This document shows positions 16,123-24,608 of a DNA stretch of 50,480 bases, one piece after another. The notes under the pieces were generated by a model. The model was not told where the DNA came from. It did not search any database and worked only from the letters and a program-made list of their open reading frames with translations. The first letter of the stretch is position 1. Every line of letters begins with the position of its first letter. A program made the position numbers and the translations under genes. Source of the stretch: an uncultured Bacillota bacterium (GTDB lineage Bacteria; Bacillota_I; Bacilli_A; RF39; UBA660); assembly GCA_945867665.1 (NCBI GenBank), contig CAMBIR010000010.1, positions 1 through 50,480 of the forward strand, in the 5' to 3' direction.

Positions 16123-17475
16123 TTATTTTCCTAAACAAAATCTAGAAAATAATTCATCAATTAATTCTTCTTTATAAGTTTCTCCAATAATTTCTCCCAA
16201 AGTCTCCCAAGCATCTTTGATACTAAATTCTACAATATCAATTGGTTCTTTTTGTTGAATAGAAAAAATTGCATTTTCGATGTAAGATAAAGACTTTTTT
16301 AATAAAGCGATACTTCTTGCGTCACTTAGGTAAGTTAAATCTTTAGTTTCTAAATTTCCTAAGTTAAAAATTTCTATTATTCTTTGTTTTAATACATCTA
16401 TTCCTTTATTCTCTTTAATACTTAATTCTATATATTTGTTATCTTTTAATTGGTTTCTATCTAATTTTTTATCTAAATCTATTTTATTGATTAAGATAAT
16501 TGAATTTTTATTTTGTAAAGTACTGATTAAGTTTAAATCTTCTTGAGTTAGTTCTTCATTATGATTTAGCATTAGGATAATTAAATCACATTTATTTATC
16601 ATTTCTTTACTTTTTTCCACTCCAATTTTTTCTACAACATTATCCGTTTCTCTGATTCCTGCTGTATCAATAATATTTAAAATAACTCCATTTAAGGTAA
16701 TTTTTCCTTCCACAATATCTCTAGTTGTTCCTTCAATATCTGTTACAATGGCTTTTTCTTCTTCTAATAAAGCATTTAATAAACTACTTTTTCCTACATT
16801 AGGTCTTCCAATAATTCCAACGTTAATTCCTTCATTAATGATTTTACCATCATGAGAATCTTTAATAATTTGTTCTAAATTAGATTGAAAGGAACAAAGC
16901 TTAGGAAGTATTTTATCTGTTGTTAATTCTTCGATATCTTCATATTCTGGATAGTCTATGTTTACTTCAATGTGTGAAAGTATTTCTACTAATTTATTTC
17001 TTAATTCTTTGATATTATTTGTTACTTTACCGGTCAATTGATTAATGGATAAAGCTCTAGATGACTCAGTTTTAGCGGAAATTAGATTCATAATTCCGTC
17101 TGCTTCTACTAAATCAATCCTTCCATTTAAAAAGGCTCGTTTGGTAAATTCACCTGGTTCAGCAAGTCTTGCTCCATTTAAAAGAAGCAACTCTAGTACT
17201 TTGTTTGTCGTTGCAATTCCACCATGACTATTAATTTCCACAATATTTTCCGTCGTAAATGTTTTAGGGGCAAGCATGACAGATACTAATACCTCATCAA
17301 TTACTTGTTTTTTATCAACAATATACCCATAATGAATGGTGTGACTTTGCACTTTTGCTAAATCTGGTCCTTTAAAAATTTTATTTACAATATTTATACT
17401 ATCTTCACCACTTACACGAATGATTGAAATTGCTCCTACACCTAGTGCGGTTGAAATTGCTGCTATTGTATCCAT
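16123..17475 (-). CDS. mnmE: tRNA modification GTPase MnmE
   Basis: MnmE is the GTPase subunit of the MnmEG tRNA wobble-uridine complex. The 450-residue product has an N-terminal folate-binding domain (1-~118). A helical domain holds the inserted G domain: P-loop GRPNVGKS (223-230), GTTRD switch, DTAG, and NKIDLD for guanine. It ends with the functional C-terminal motif FCLGK (446-450; C-x-G-K), whose cysteine is required in the family. AAAGGAAGTGA precedes the ATG. It heads the mnmE-mnmG-rsmG run. Confidence 0.97.
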   Translation of the reverse strand: MDTIAAISTALGVGAISIIRVSGEDSINIVNKIFKGPDLAKVQSHTIHYGYIVDKKQVIDEVLVSVMLAPKTFTTENIVEINSHGGIATTNKVLELLLLNGARLAEPGEFTKRAFLNGRIDLVEADGIMNLISAKTESSRALSINQLTGKVTNNIKELRNKLVEILSHIEVNIDYPEYEDIEELTTDKILPKLCSFQSNLEQIIKDSHDGKIINEGINVGIIGRPNVGKSSLLNALLEEEKAIVTDIEGTTRDIVEGKITLNGVILNIIDTAGIRETDNVVEKIGVEKSKEMINKCDLIILMLNHNEELTQEDLNLISTLQNKNSIILINKIDLDKKLDRNQLKDNKYIELSIKENKGIDVLKQRIIEIFNLGNLETKDLTYLSDARSIALLKKSLSYIENAIFSIQQKEPIDIVEFSIKDAWETLGEIIGETYKEELIDELFSRFCLGK

Positions 17476-17517
17476 TGAAAAATCACTTCCTTTGACTGTA
17501 TTTATTTTAGCACAGAA

Positions 17518-17562
17518 TAAAAAAAAATTAAATAGAATTCTAATCTTGATATAATTCTATTT
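17518..17562 (-). terminator. Terminator of the MscS gene
   Basis: The stem aaatagaatt/aattctattt is followed on the minus strand by nine T. The gene's TAG stop lies in the loop. Confidence 0.75.
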
Positions 17563-18400
17563 CACCATTATGATAAGCTTCAATTACTTTGTTAGAAATC
17601 ACTGAATTAATATACCTTGCTTTTTTGGGATGAATTAAATATCTTACGGTTAATTCAATATGATTATCTACGATTTGCGTATAAATGATGGGATCATATT
17701 TGTTATAGTAAATTCTATAATCACTTGAACTATTATTGACCTGATTTTTCATTTTTGGGGGAATATTTTTTATTACTTCATTAGAATTTACTATTTTATA
17801 AATTACTCCCTTAGTTTTGGATAAGTTACATTTTAGGGGAACTTTAAAAGTCATTTCATTCCAAATATATTTAAATGCTTTATTATAATTACGAAGAGGA
17901 TGATTAAAAATAAGTGAATTAGGGATATGGGTAATTATTCCAGTACTTTGACCCGTGAATGTTTGATTGTTTACTTCTAACACCTCAAAACTTAATGTAT
18001 TGATATTAATTACGTCTCCTTTATAATTATTGATTTCAATTCTGTCTTCTATTTCAAATGGTTTTTTGATTTTTATATAGATTCCTGAAAAGAAGTTAAA
18101 AATTAAGTCTCTTAAAGCAATAGTAAATCCTGCTGAAATTAAACTAATTAATGTGATAAAACTATCTAAATATTTTTCCCAAAGTAATATAAAAATGAAA
18201 AATTTTATTATATTGATTAGTAATTTATATTTTTGAATATAGAGGTATTCTTTCTTGGAATCATTTATTTTTTTTAAAATACTTACTCCTATTTTTTTGA
18301 TGATAGTTAGAAATAAAAAGAAAATTAATGTTTTTGTAATCAAAATCCAGTAAGTTTCATCTATACTGGTTATATTGCTTAAATACGTAATTATTTTCAT
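17540..18400 (-). CDS. MscS-family mechanosensitive ion channel
   Basis: A 286-residue membrane protein. It has about three hydrophobic N-terminal segments: 20-38, 63-80 and ~85-112, the last being the pore-lining helix leading into FTIALRDLIFNFFSGIYI. The MscS beta domain follows, with IEDRIEINNYKGDVININTLSFEV and the characteristic THIPNSLIFNHPLRNY. The C-terminal alpha/beta domain runs to the end. It is related to YkuT-type channels, which release solutes during osmotic downshock. It is inserted between khpB and mnmE, which adjoin directly in B. subtilis. It has its own promoter and terminator. Confidence 0.9.
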   Translation of the reverse strand: MKIITYLSNITSIDETYWILITKTLIFFLFLTIIKKIGVSILKKINDSKKEYLYIQKYKLLINIIKFFIFILLWEKYLDSFITLISLISAGFTIALRDLIFNFFSGIYIKIKKPFEIEDRIEINNYKGDVININTLSFEVLEVNNQTFTGQSTGIITHIPNSLIFNHPLRNYNKAFKYIWNEMTFKVPLKCNLSKTKGVIYKIVNSNEVIKNIPPKMKNQVNNSSSDYRIYYNKYDPIIYTQIVDNHIELTVRYLIHPKKARYINSVISNKVIEAYHNGEIELYQD

Positions 18401-18435
18401 CTATCTTCCCTCTTTCTTTATAATATAGATTATTC

Positions 18436-18463
18436 ATTATAGCATAATGTATGATTTTATCAA
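18436..18463 (-). promoter_or_regulatory. Promoter of the MscS gene
   Basis: Minus strand TTGATA, 16-bp spacer, TATAAT with the extension TGC, i.e. an extended -10. Confidence 0.65.
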
Positions 18464-18492
18464 GGAAAACCGGAAAAATATATTTCAGTTGA

Positions 18493-18528
18493 CACAAAAA
18501 AAGAAGAAGTTGTCTAATTTTCTTCTTT
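18493..18528 (-). terminator. Terminator after khpB
   Basis: The stem aaagaagaa/ttcttcttt is followed by seven T on the minus strand. The khpB stop codon is inside the loop. It ends the rpmH-rnpA-yidC-khpB operon. Confidence 0.7.
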
Positions 18529-19125
18529 CAGTTTTATTACTACATATCGGTTTGGTTCTTCACCAATACTTTCTGTATAAACATATTTATTATTAGAAAG
18601 AGTATTATGTACTATTCTTCTTTCATAAGAATTCATTGTTTCTAATTTTGCTTCTACTTTTGTTCTAGCTACTTCTCTAGCAATTTTTCTCGCCGTTCTT
18701 TCAATATTTGTAATTCTATGCTCTTTATAATTTTCAACATCTACCGTAACTCGATATTTCTCACCAAACTCTTTTAAAGTAATTTGACGAATAATATTTT
18801 GAAGAGAATCTAATGTTTTTCCTTCTTTTCCTATTAGTATTGAGTTATTGTTAGAAAAAATATTAATTTCAATATTTTTCTCTCTTTTTCTAATTTCTAA
18901 ATTGGCTTCAATATTCATTAAATTTAAAATTTGACTTATGGTTTCTTTTAAAAACGATATGATGTCATTTATTGTTATCACTTCTAATTTAATATTTTTT
19001 TTCAATATTCCTTGCTTTTCTTCTAAAATATTGATAATGATGTTATCTTCATCTATTTTTAATTCTGCTAAGGCCTTATTTTTAGCGTCTTCATAACTTT
19101 TTGCTTCGTAAAAATACTTTTTCAT
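18514..19125 (-). CDS. khpB: RNA-binding protein KhpB (Jag/EloR)
   Basis: A 203-residue protein with the three Jag domains in order. The Jag-N domain is at 1-~50 (YFYEAKSYEDAKNKALAEL). The KH domain is at ~75-140, with ILIGKEGKTLDSLQNIIRQI carrying the GxxG-type loop. The R3H domain is at ~145-203, with ARKIAREVARTKV and SYERRIVHNTLSN. In streptococci and lactobacilli KhpB binds RNA with KhpA and affects cell elongation. It overlaps the yidC stop by one base (TAATG), a translationally coupled arrangement conserved in Bacilli. Confidence 0.94.
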   Translation of the reverse strand: MKKYFYEAKSYEDAKNKALAELKIDEDNIIINILEEKQGILKKNIKLEVITINDIISFLKETISQILNLMNIEANLEIRKREKNIEINIFSNNNSILIGKEGKTLDSLQNIIRQITLKEFGEKYRVTVDVENYKEHRITNIERTARKIAREVARTKVEAKLETMNSYERRIVHNTLSNNKYVYTESIGEEPNRYVVIKLKEEN

Positions 19126-20051
19126 TATTTTTTCTTCTTTCTTTCAACATACACATTTTGTAAAATTGTAAATAAACTTGATGCTATCCAGTAAATTCCA
19201 AGTGCTGCTGGCAATGTAAGGGACGCTATAGAAATCATTGCTAGCATAAAATAAATTGTATATTTCATTTGTTCGGCCGCTGGACCGGATTGGTCTTTCA
19301 TGGTCTTCCTAAAGGAGATAAATGTTGTACTGATGATTAAAACAATTAGTAATATATACCAATAATTATGATTATTTAATATTCCCACCCAAGGGGTAGT
19401 GCCCATTTGAAATACTAAAAAGTTATTTTCGAATAAAGCTGGTGTTCTATTAATTGCTTCTAAAAAAGCAAACAATAGAGGCAATTGAATAAAACTTAAT
19501 AAACATCCAGAAAGAGGATTTATTTTATATTTTTGATAAATTAACATCATCTCTTGGGCTTTTTTTGTTTGGTCTTCTTGACTGTCTTTTCCTTGATATT
19601 TTTTCTCCAACTTAGCCAATTCTGGTTGTGCTTGTTTAATTAACTCTGACTGAACTGCTGTTTTCTTCGTAACTGGCATTAGGACTAATCTAATTAATAA
19701 ACAAGTAATAATAATTGATAAACCATAACTATTAAGAATTCCCCCAATTTGTAAAATTAACCAAGCTAATGGTTTCACAAAAATACTTGTCCACAATCCT
19801 TCATAATTGTTCAAAGGAGTAAATTTATCACAACTTGGTAATTTTTTGATATTTACTTTATTATCCTCATAAATTTTAATTACATTTTTATTTGTTGGCT
19901 TACAAATGATATTTTCTGTAATTGATTGACCTGTTTCTTCATTTGTAATTACTTTATTATCTTTTCCTTTTAATTGCTTAGTACACCCAGATAGTAGGAA
20001 TATACACATTAAACAAATGACTATTTTTTTTAACTTAATTTTTTCTTTCAT
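19125..20051 (-). CDS. yidC: Membrane protein insertase YidC (SpoIIIJ/OxaA)
   Basis: YidC inserts membrane proteins, alone or with Sec. The 308-residue precursor has a lipoprotein signal (basic residues 2-9, hydrophobic 10-20, lipobox LLSGC with Cys23). This is followed by the conserved 60KD_IMP domain: PLAWLILQIGGIL, IIITCLLIRLVLMPVTKK with the conserved hydrophilic-groove Arg, a charged cytosolic loop, LSGCLLSFIQLPLLFAFLEA, and the last helices ending in LGIYWIASSLFTILQN. Five transmembrane segments are expected. It overlaps rnpA by 17 bases. Confidence 0.96.
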   Translation of the reverse strand: MKEKIKLKKIVICLMCIFLLSGCTKQLKGKDNKVITNEETGQSITENIICKPTNKNVIKIYEDNKVNIKKLPSCDKFTPLNNYEGLWTSIFVKPLAWLILQIGGILNSYGLSIIITCLLIRLVLMPVTKKTAVQSELIKQAQPELAKLEKKYQGKDSQEDQTKKAQEMMLIYQKYKINPLSGCLLSFIQLPLLFAFLEAINRTPALFENNFLVFQMGTTPWVGILNNHNYWYILLIVLIISTTFISFRKTMKDQSGPAAEQMKYTIYFMLAMISIASLTLPAALGIYWIASSLFTILQNVYVERKKKK

Positions 20052-20379
20052 TTTTTTCTCCTATCTTTTTTAGAAGATTAATTAAATTAAATTCCATTTC
20101 TTGGTAATTCAATTCTATTAACTTCTTTCTAATTATTATAACATAATCAAAATTTTTCTGCACCATTTTTTCATTGGTATCAATGATATTCTTAACTCTT
20201 CTTTTTATTTTGTTTCGAACATTGGCTTTGCCAGTTTTTTTGGGGACAGAAATTCCAAATTTTGTAGTTTCGTTATTTTTTCTATAGTAAATAACATAAT
20301 AAGTATTTTTTACATATGGACATTTATTAATGATTTCAGTAAATGTTTGTTCTTTTTGAAGAATATCTCTTTTTTTCAT
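20035..20379 (-). CDS. rnpA: Ribonuclease P protein component
   Basis: The protein subunit of RNase P, which matures tRNA 5' ends with the rnpB RNA. The product has 114 residues. The signature RNR-type basic helix reads KANVRNKIKRRVKNII, preceded by KFGISVPKKTGKA and followed by YVIIIRKK. The N-terminus is typical (KKRDILQK). It lies downstream of rpmH in the conserved rpmH-rnpA-yidC-khpB order, separated from rpmH by a terminator-like hairpin. Confidence 0.95.
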   Translation of the reverse strand: MKKRDILQKEQTFTEIINKCPYVKNTYYVIYYRKNNETTKFGISVPKKTGKANVRNKIKRRVKNIIDTNEKMVQKNFDYVIIIRKKLIELNYQEMEFNLINLLKKIGEKNERKN

Positions 20380-20430
20380 TTATTTGCATCTTCCTTTCTT
20401 TATATATATGAAAGAAAAATTTAGCACTTG

Positions 20431-20460
20431 CAAAAAAAAAGCCACAAATAATTCGTGACT
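20431..20460 (-). terminator. Terminator/attenuator between rpmH and rnpA
   Basis: The minus-strand hairpin agtcac/gtggct is followed by nine T just after the rpmH stop. It probably lets rpmH be made in excess over rnpA. Confidence 0.65.
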
Positions 20461-20461
20461 A

Positions 20462-20596
20462 TTATGCACATAGTTTTTTTCTTCCCTTTGCTCTTCTACT
20501 TTTTAAAATACTTCCGTCTTTACGAGCTCTAAATCCAAATTTCTTGGATTTTTTATTATTATTAGGTTGAAAAGTTGGCCCTTGAGTTTTTGCCAT
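20462..20596 (-). CDS. rpmH: Ribosomal protein bL34
   Basis: A 44-residue large-subunit protein. The core [23 protein letters not shown] is unmistakably bL34 (compare HGFRARM...[16 protein letters not shown]). It has [10 protein letters not shown] before it and ends CA instead of the usual SA. The N-terminus [13 protein letters not shown] replaces the near-universal MKRTYQPNN, giving a few extra residues. AGGAGGTG precedes the ATG at 20596 and the promoter is perfect. It is the first gene of the rpmH-rnpA-yidC-khpB unit. Confidence 0.95.
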   Translation of the reverse strand: MAKTQGPTFQPNNNKKSKKFGFRARKDGSILKSRRAKGRKKLCA

Positions 20597-20626
20597 AAAT
20601 ACACCTCCTAATCAAAATGCTCTTTT

Positions 20627-20655
20627 ATTATATATGTTAAAAATCATTCTGTCAA
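20627..20655 (-). promoter_or_regulatory. Consensus sigma-A promoter of rpmH
   Basis: Minus strand TTGACA, 17-bp spacer, TATAAT: a perfect match, suited to ribosomal protein output. Confidence 0.9.
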
Positions 20656-20764
20656 CATATATGTTTACAAAAAAAATGGTTTTTTGCCTGCTTTTTTCAT
20701 TTTTTTCATCAAATAGAGATTTTTATGTTAAAATAAAGATAAGTAAATAGTAGGAGGAAAGATT

Positions 20765-22519
20765 ATGTTTAAGGAAATTACTGCCATTAGTAAAAATTAT
20801 GCTTGGGTTAAAATTGAGGGGACAACAAATGAAGATTTATTAAACATGAATTTAGTTTTTGAAGACAATGGGAAAAGAATTCTAGGAGAGGTGGATGAAG
20901 TTGATGATGGAAAAGCTAAAGTTAGTTTTTTAGGAGAATTTGTTGAAAATAAATTTCAAAGTGGTATTATTCGAAAACCTAGTTTATCTGCTAATATACG
21001 TCTTATTAATAAGGAAGAACTTGGAGAATTAGTGGGAGATAATGATAATAAAAGTATGATACTTGGTCTTTCTCCTCTTTATAATGATTATCCTGTTAAG
21101 ATTGATATTGATGATATGTGGAGTAATCATAACGCATTTTTTGGAAATACTGGTAGTGGTAAAACTTATGGTGTTTCAAGATTTGTTCAAAATTTGTTTA
21201 ATATGCCCGATAAGATTCCATTTAATAGTAACATTTTTATTTTCAATAATACTGATGAGTATGATAACGCTTTTCGGAATATTGGAAGTTATAATATAAA
21301 CTACAACTACAAAATGTATTCTATAAATGGAGAAGGGGGAAATAGTATCAAATTACCATTGTGGTTATTAACAGTAGATGATTATGCTAATATTTTAGAT
21401 GTTACTGCTTATTCACAGTTAGCTGTTATCGAAAAAATGTTAAGTTTAGTATCTGTATTTGCTAGAAATGATGAAGAATCCCACAGATATAAAAATCATT
21501 TAATTGCTAGTGCCATTGTATCAGTTCTTTATACTAACCAAACTGCTGGAAGAATTCGCGACCAGATATTTTCTATTTTGGAAAATTGTCACACTGATGA
21601 ATTAAATTTAAATGTCGATGTTCCAGGTATCGGATATACTAGACAATTTCGAAAATGCTTTGAAATTGATAGTAAAGGAGAATTTGCAGAGAGAATACTT
21701 ATTGCAGAATATATTCAACAATTTGTAGATAACTCCACAACATGGAATGAAGATTTTGTTCCCACTTATTTTACCTTAGATGACTTGGAAGTTGCTCTAA
21801 ATTTTGCTTTAATTTCAGAAGGATTATTATTAAACGAAAAAACTTCTTCTGAAGCAATGGCTTTGAAAGTAAAATTACATACTATTAACAATAGTAGTTA
21901 CAAAAAATTATTTGACTATGGAAAGTTTTGCACAGTATCAGATTTTATCACTGATATTGTGATGGCAGGTCAAAATAAAAGGGCACAAATTATCAATTTC
22001 GTTTTAGAAGACATTGATGATAGATTTGCAAAAGCACTTGTTAAGGTTTACTGTCGTATTATTTTTAAATTTAGTAAGGGACTTAAAGATAGAGGGGCTA
22101 TGCCTATACATCTAATGTTAGAGGAAGCTCATCGATATGTACAAAAAGATTATGACTTAGAAATTTTAGGTTATAATATTTTCGAAAGAATCGCTAAAGA
22201 GGGAAGAAAATTTGGTGTTATTTTGGATTTAATTACACAAAGACCTACAGAATTAAGTGAAACTGTTATTTCTCAGTGTACAAATTTCTTAATTTTTAAA
22301 ATTACCCACCCAAGTGATTTAGAATATATTAGAAAAATGGTACCTAATATTAGTGCAGACGTTATTGAAAAACAAAAATCTTTACAAGCAGGAACTTGCG
22401 TTGCCTTTGGGAAAATGATGAAAATTCCGATGATTGTTAAAATGCAACTTCCTAATCCTGAGCCCCACAGTTCTAATGCTTCAATCTACGATAAATGGAT
22501 GGTAGAGTTGAAAAAGTAA
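20765..22519 (+). CDS. HerA/DUF87-type ATPase
   Basis: A 584-residue ATPase of the HerA-FtsK superfamily. A small beta-barrel-like N-terminal region (1-~80) is followed by Walker A GNTGSGKT (127-134) and Walker B HLMLEEAHRYV (~450). The next stretch, ERIAKEGRKFGVILDLITQRPTELSETVISQCTNFL, is typical of HerA-type hexameric translocases, including the arginine-rich and sensor segments. In archaea HerA works with the NurA nuclease; no NurA gene is seen. It is divergent from rpmH and directly upstream of oriC, in the co-directional orientation of the rightward fork. A role in DNA translocation is inference; this could equally be a stand-alone defence or housekeeping ATPase. AGGAGG precedes the ATG. 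Confidence 0.8.
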   Translation: MFKEITAISKNYAWVKIEGTTNEDLLNMNLVFEDNGKRILGEVDEVDDGKAKVSFLGEFVENKFQSGIIRKPSLSANIRLINKEELGELVGDNDNKSMILGLSPLYNDYPVKIDIDDMWSNHNAFFGNTGSGKTYGVSRFVQNLFNMPDKIPFNSNIFIFNNTDEYDNAFRNIGSYNINYNYKMYSINGEGGNSIKLPLWLLTVDDYANILDVTAYSQLAVIEKMLSLVSVFARNDEESHRYKNHLIASAIVSVLYTNQTAGRIRDQIFSILENCHTDELNLNVDVPGIGYTRQFRKCFEIDSKGEFAERILIAEYIQQFVDNSTTWNEDFVPTYFTLDDLEVALNFALISEGLLLNEKTSSEAMALKVKLHTINNSSYKKLFDYGKFCTVSDFITDIVMAGQNKRAQIINFVLEDIDDRFAKALVKVYCRIIFKFSKGLKDRGAMPIHLMLEEAHRYVQKDYDLEILGYNIFERIAKEGRKFGVILDLITQRPTELSETVISQCTNFLIFKITHPSDLEYIRKMVPNISADVIEKQKSLQAGTCVAFGKMMKIPMIVKMQLPNPEPHSSNASIYDKWMVELKK

Positions 22520-22785
22520 TGATAAAACTAACTATTTAGTTTGACCTGTCTTAATTAGTGGCGTTGATTTTATAAAATCCATATCTTAAATTCTTTGATG
22601 ATTCAAAGCTTGTTTGTCCTAATAAAATTATTTTGATTTTGGATATTCTTTTCATAATCGAGCTTCTTTCAAAATTATTTAAAATCGATAAAATTTAGTA
22701 TTGTTTAAAAAATTATATTAACTAAATTACAACAATTATTTTACATCAAGTCCCATTAATCTTCTAAAACCAAATTAATGGCTGT
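22520..22785 (+). other. Left part of the oriC intergenic region
   Basis: No ORF. Two hairpins are visible: aaactaa/ttagttt just after the HerA-type gene (22524-22541, weak terminator) and ccattaat/attaatgg at 22753-22781. Otherwise it is plain A+T-rich sequence with no DnaA boxes. Confidence 0.5.
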
Positions 22786-22975
22786 AAAAATATCCACTAC
22801 GATTGTGGATATTTTTTTTATCAATTGCTTTGTTTAAAAGGATTTTGTTGACTAGTCCACAGATTTCCACATTAAAGAAAGATTTCCACAATACCCTGTT
22901 TATAACTAGTTGTGGAAAATTGTGGAAAACTATCATATATCTTTATATTATTTGATTTTTTTGATGTGGAAAAGT
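22786..22975 (+). other. oriC, upstream DnaA-box cluster
   Basis: Seven near-consensus DnaA boxes (TTWTCCACA-like) lie in ~190 bp upstream of dnaA. The positions are 22804-22812 (TGTGGATAT), 22853-22861, 22863-22871, 22882-22890, 22911-22919, 22921-22929 and 22965-22973 (TGTGGAAAA). The first sits in the right arm of a perfect hairpin (aaaaatatccac/gtggatattttt, 22786-22817) ending in T8, which can also act as a terminator for the upstream gene. With the downstream cluster this makes a bipartite Bacillus-type origin. Confidence 0.88.
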
Positions 22976-22981
22976 TATAAT
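22952..22981 (+). promoter_or_regulatory. Putative dnaA promoter containing a DnaA box
   Basis: TTGATT (22952-22957), 18-bp spacer, TATAAT (22976-22981). A DnaA box (22965-22973) fills the spacer, consistent with autoregulation. Confidence 0.55.
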
Positions 22982-23069
22982 TTTTTATTTTTTTGTTACT
23001 TAATAATGAATTTTTGAAAAAAAAAAAAGTTTTATGTTAAGATTGTTTATGAAGTTTGGAGGGATTAGT

Positions 23070-24467
23070 ATGGATATTGATGAATTATGGAAAAATTTTC
23101 TTGAAGTCGTAAAAAATAGCATATCGTCCTTATCTTATGAAACCTGGTTTAGAGATACAAAATTAGTTACAATTAGAAATAATTCTGCCGTAATAATTGT
23201 TCCAATGCCCGTTCATAAAAAGCATTTAATGGAAAATTATAAAGAGATAATTGAAGAGAAATTTAAAGAATTAACTGGTACCGTTTTTGATTTCGAATTT
23301 TTACTAGAAGATGAATGGAACCAACAAAAAGAATCAGAAGTTCCTGATTTAAAAGAAAAAGCTCCTATTCAAGATGAATATGTTGCTCAAAAAAAAGAAA
23401 TTCCTTCTTCAGATTTTGAAGAGGCCAATCTAAATAAAGATTATACTTTTAATAATTTTATTGTTGGAAATTCTAATCGCTTTGCTTTTACTGCTTCGAT
23501 GGCAGTAGCAGAAAAGCCTGGTAAAGCTTATAATCCTTTATTTTTATATGGGAAAAGTGGTTTAGGAAAAACACATTTAATGCACTCAATAGGCAATTAT
23601 ATTTTGGAAAATACCGATTTAAAAGTATTGTATATCTCTAGTGATAAGTTTGTTAATGACTTTATTAATGCTGTTAGAAATAATGATAAAGAAAATTTTA
23701 AAAAAATTGAAAATTTCAAGGCAAAATATAGAAATATTGATGTGCTAATGATTGATGATATTCAATTTTTAGGAAACGCTACTAAAGGACAAGAAGAATT
23801 TTTTCACACATTTAATGAATTATACAATGAAAATAAACAAATAATTATTGCTTCTGATCGGTCGGTAGATGACTTAAAAATGTTGGAAAATAGGCTATTA
23901 ACAAGATTTAATTGGGGACTTACTGCGAATATTACCCCCCCGGATTTTGAACTTAGAATGAGTATACTTGAAAGAAAAATAGCTCACCAAGAATCTGCAA
24001 AAGATGTTCCTAAAGAAGTAATAGAATATATTGCCAATAATTTTGCTTCTGATGTAAGACAATTGGAAGGAGCAATTACAAGAGTATTTGCCTATGCTTT
24101 AATGATGAATAAAGGTGTTGTAGATTTAGACACTGCTGTTGACGCCTTAAAAGATCAACTAACTGATAAAAGTGTCTATAAAAATGATGTTCACAGAATT
24201 CAAACGGTAGTATGTGACTATTTTAAAATAACTTTAGACGATATTAAAGGAAAAAAAAGAAGTCAGAATATTAATTATCCTAGACAGGTAGCTATATATT
24301 TATGCCGAGTGATGGCAAATGAGTCATTCCCTAAAATAGGAACTTATTTTGGAGGAAGAGATCATTCTACAATAATGAGTTCATACAGAAAAATCAAGAG
24401 TGATTTACAAACAAACGAGCAATTAAAAGTAGTAATAAAAGAATTAAAACAACAATTATCTCCATAG
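23070..24467 (+). CDS. dnaA: Chromosomal replication initiator DnaA
   Basis: An AAA+ initiator that opens oriC. The 465-residue product has domain I at 1-~80 (LWKNFLEVVKNSISSLSYETWF). A short variable Glu/Lys-rich domain II follows. Domain III has Walker A GKSGLGKTH (~160-168), Walker B LMIDDIQFLG (~225) and the sensor DRSVDDLKMLENRLLTRF. Domain IV binds DNA with RSQNINYPRQVAIYLCRVM and the signature GGRDHSTIM. The ATG at 23070 follows GGAGGG. An in-frame ATG 36 bases earlier is less likely, since family similarity starts with MDIDELW. Confidence 0.98.
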   Translation: MDIDELWKNFLEVVKNSISSLSYETWFRDTKLVTIRNNSAVIIVPMPVHKKHLMENYKEIIEEKFKELTGTVFDFEFLLEDEWNQQKESEVPDLKEKAPIQDEYVAQKKEIPSSDFEEANLNKDYTFNNFIVGNSNRFAFTASMAVAEKPGKAYNPLFLYGKSGLGKTHLMHSIGNYILENTDLKVLYISSDKFVNDFINAVRNNDKENFKKIENFKAKYRNIDVLMIDDIQFLGNATKGQEEFFHTFNELYNENKQIIIASDRSVDDLKMLENRLLTRFNWGLTANITPPDFELRMSILERKIAHQESAKDVPKEVIEYIANNFASDVRQLEGAITRVFAYALMMNKGVVDLDTAVDALKDQLTDKSVYKNDVHRIQTVVCDYFKITLDDIKGKKRSQNINYPRQVAIYLCRVMANESFPKIGTYFGGRDHSTIMSSYRKIKSDLQTNEQLKVVIKELKQQLSP

Positions 24468-24468
24468 A

Positions 24469-24600
24469 TGTGGGAAACTGTGGAAAAAATTAATTTTATC
24501 CACACTATATGTGGATAAAAAACATAAGGAAAACAAGAAAAAAAATTAGTTTTCCACAGTTTCCACATTATAATAAATAATATAAATAAAAGAAAGAAGG
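24469..24600 (+). other. oriC, downstream DnaA-box cluster and DNA unwinding region
   Basis: The dnaA-dnaN gap holds six boxes: 24469-24477, 24479-24487, 24496-24504 (perfect TTATCCACA), 24510-24518 (perfect TGTGGATAA), 24550-24558 (TTTTCCACA) and 24559-24567. A G+C-free A/T stretch (24568-24590) follows and is a likely unwinding element. The two perfect boxes form an inverted pair around a 5-base loop, a hairpin that could also end the dnaA transcript. Confidence 0.88.
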
Positions 24601-24608
24601 AAAATAAA

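Noticed and set aside
22753..22781. Hairpin ccattaat/attaatgg as a small RNA gene in oriC
   Set aside because: It has no clear promoter, is short, and lies in sequence where such hairpins occur by chance.
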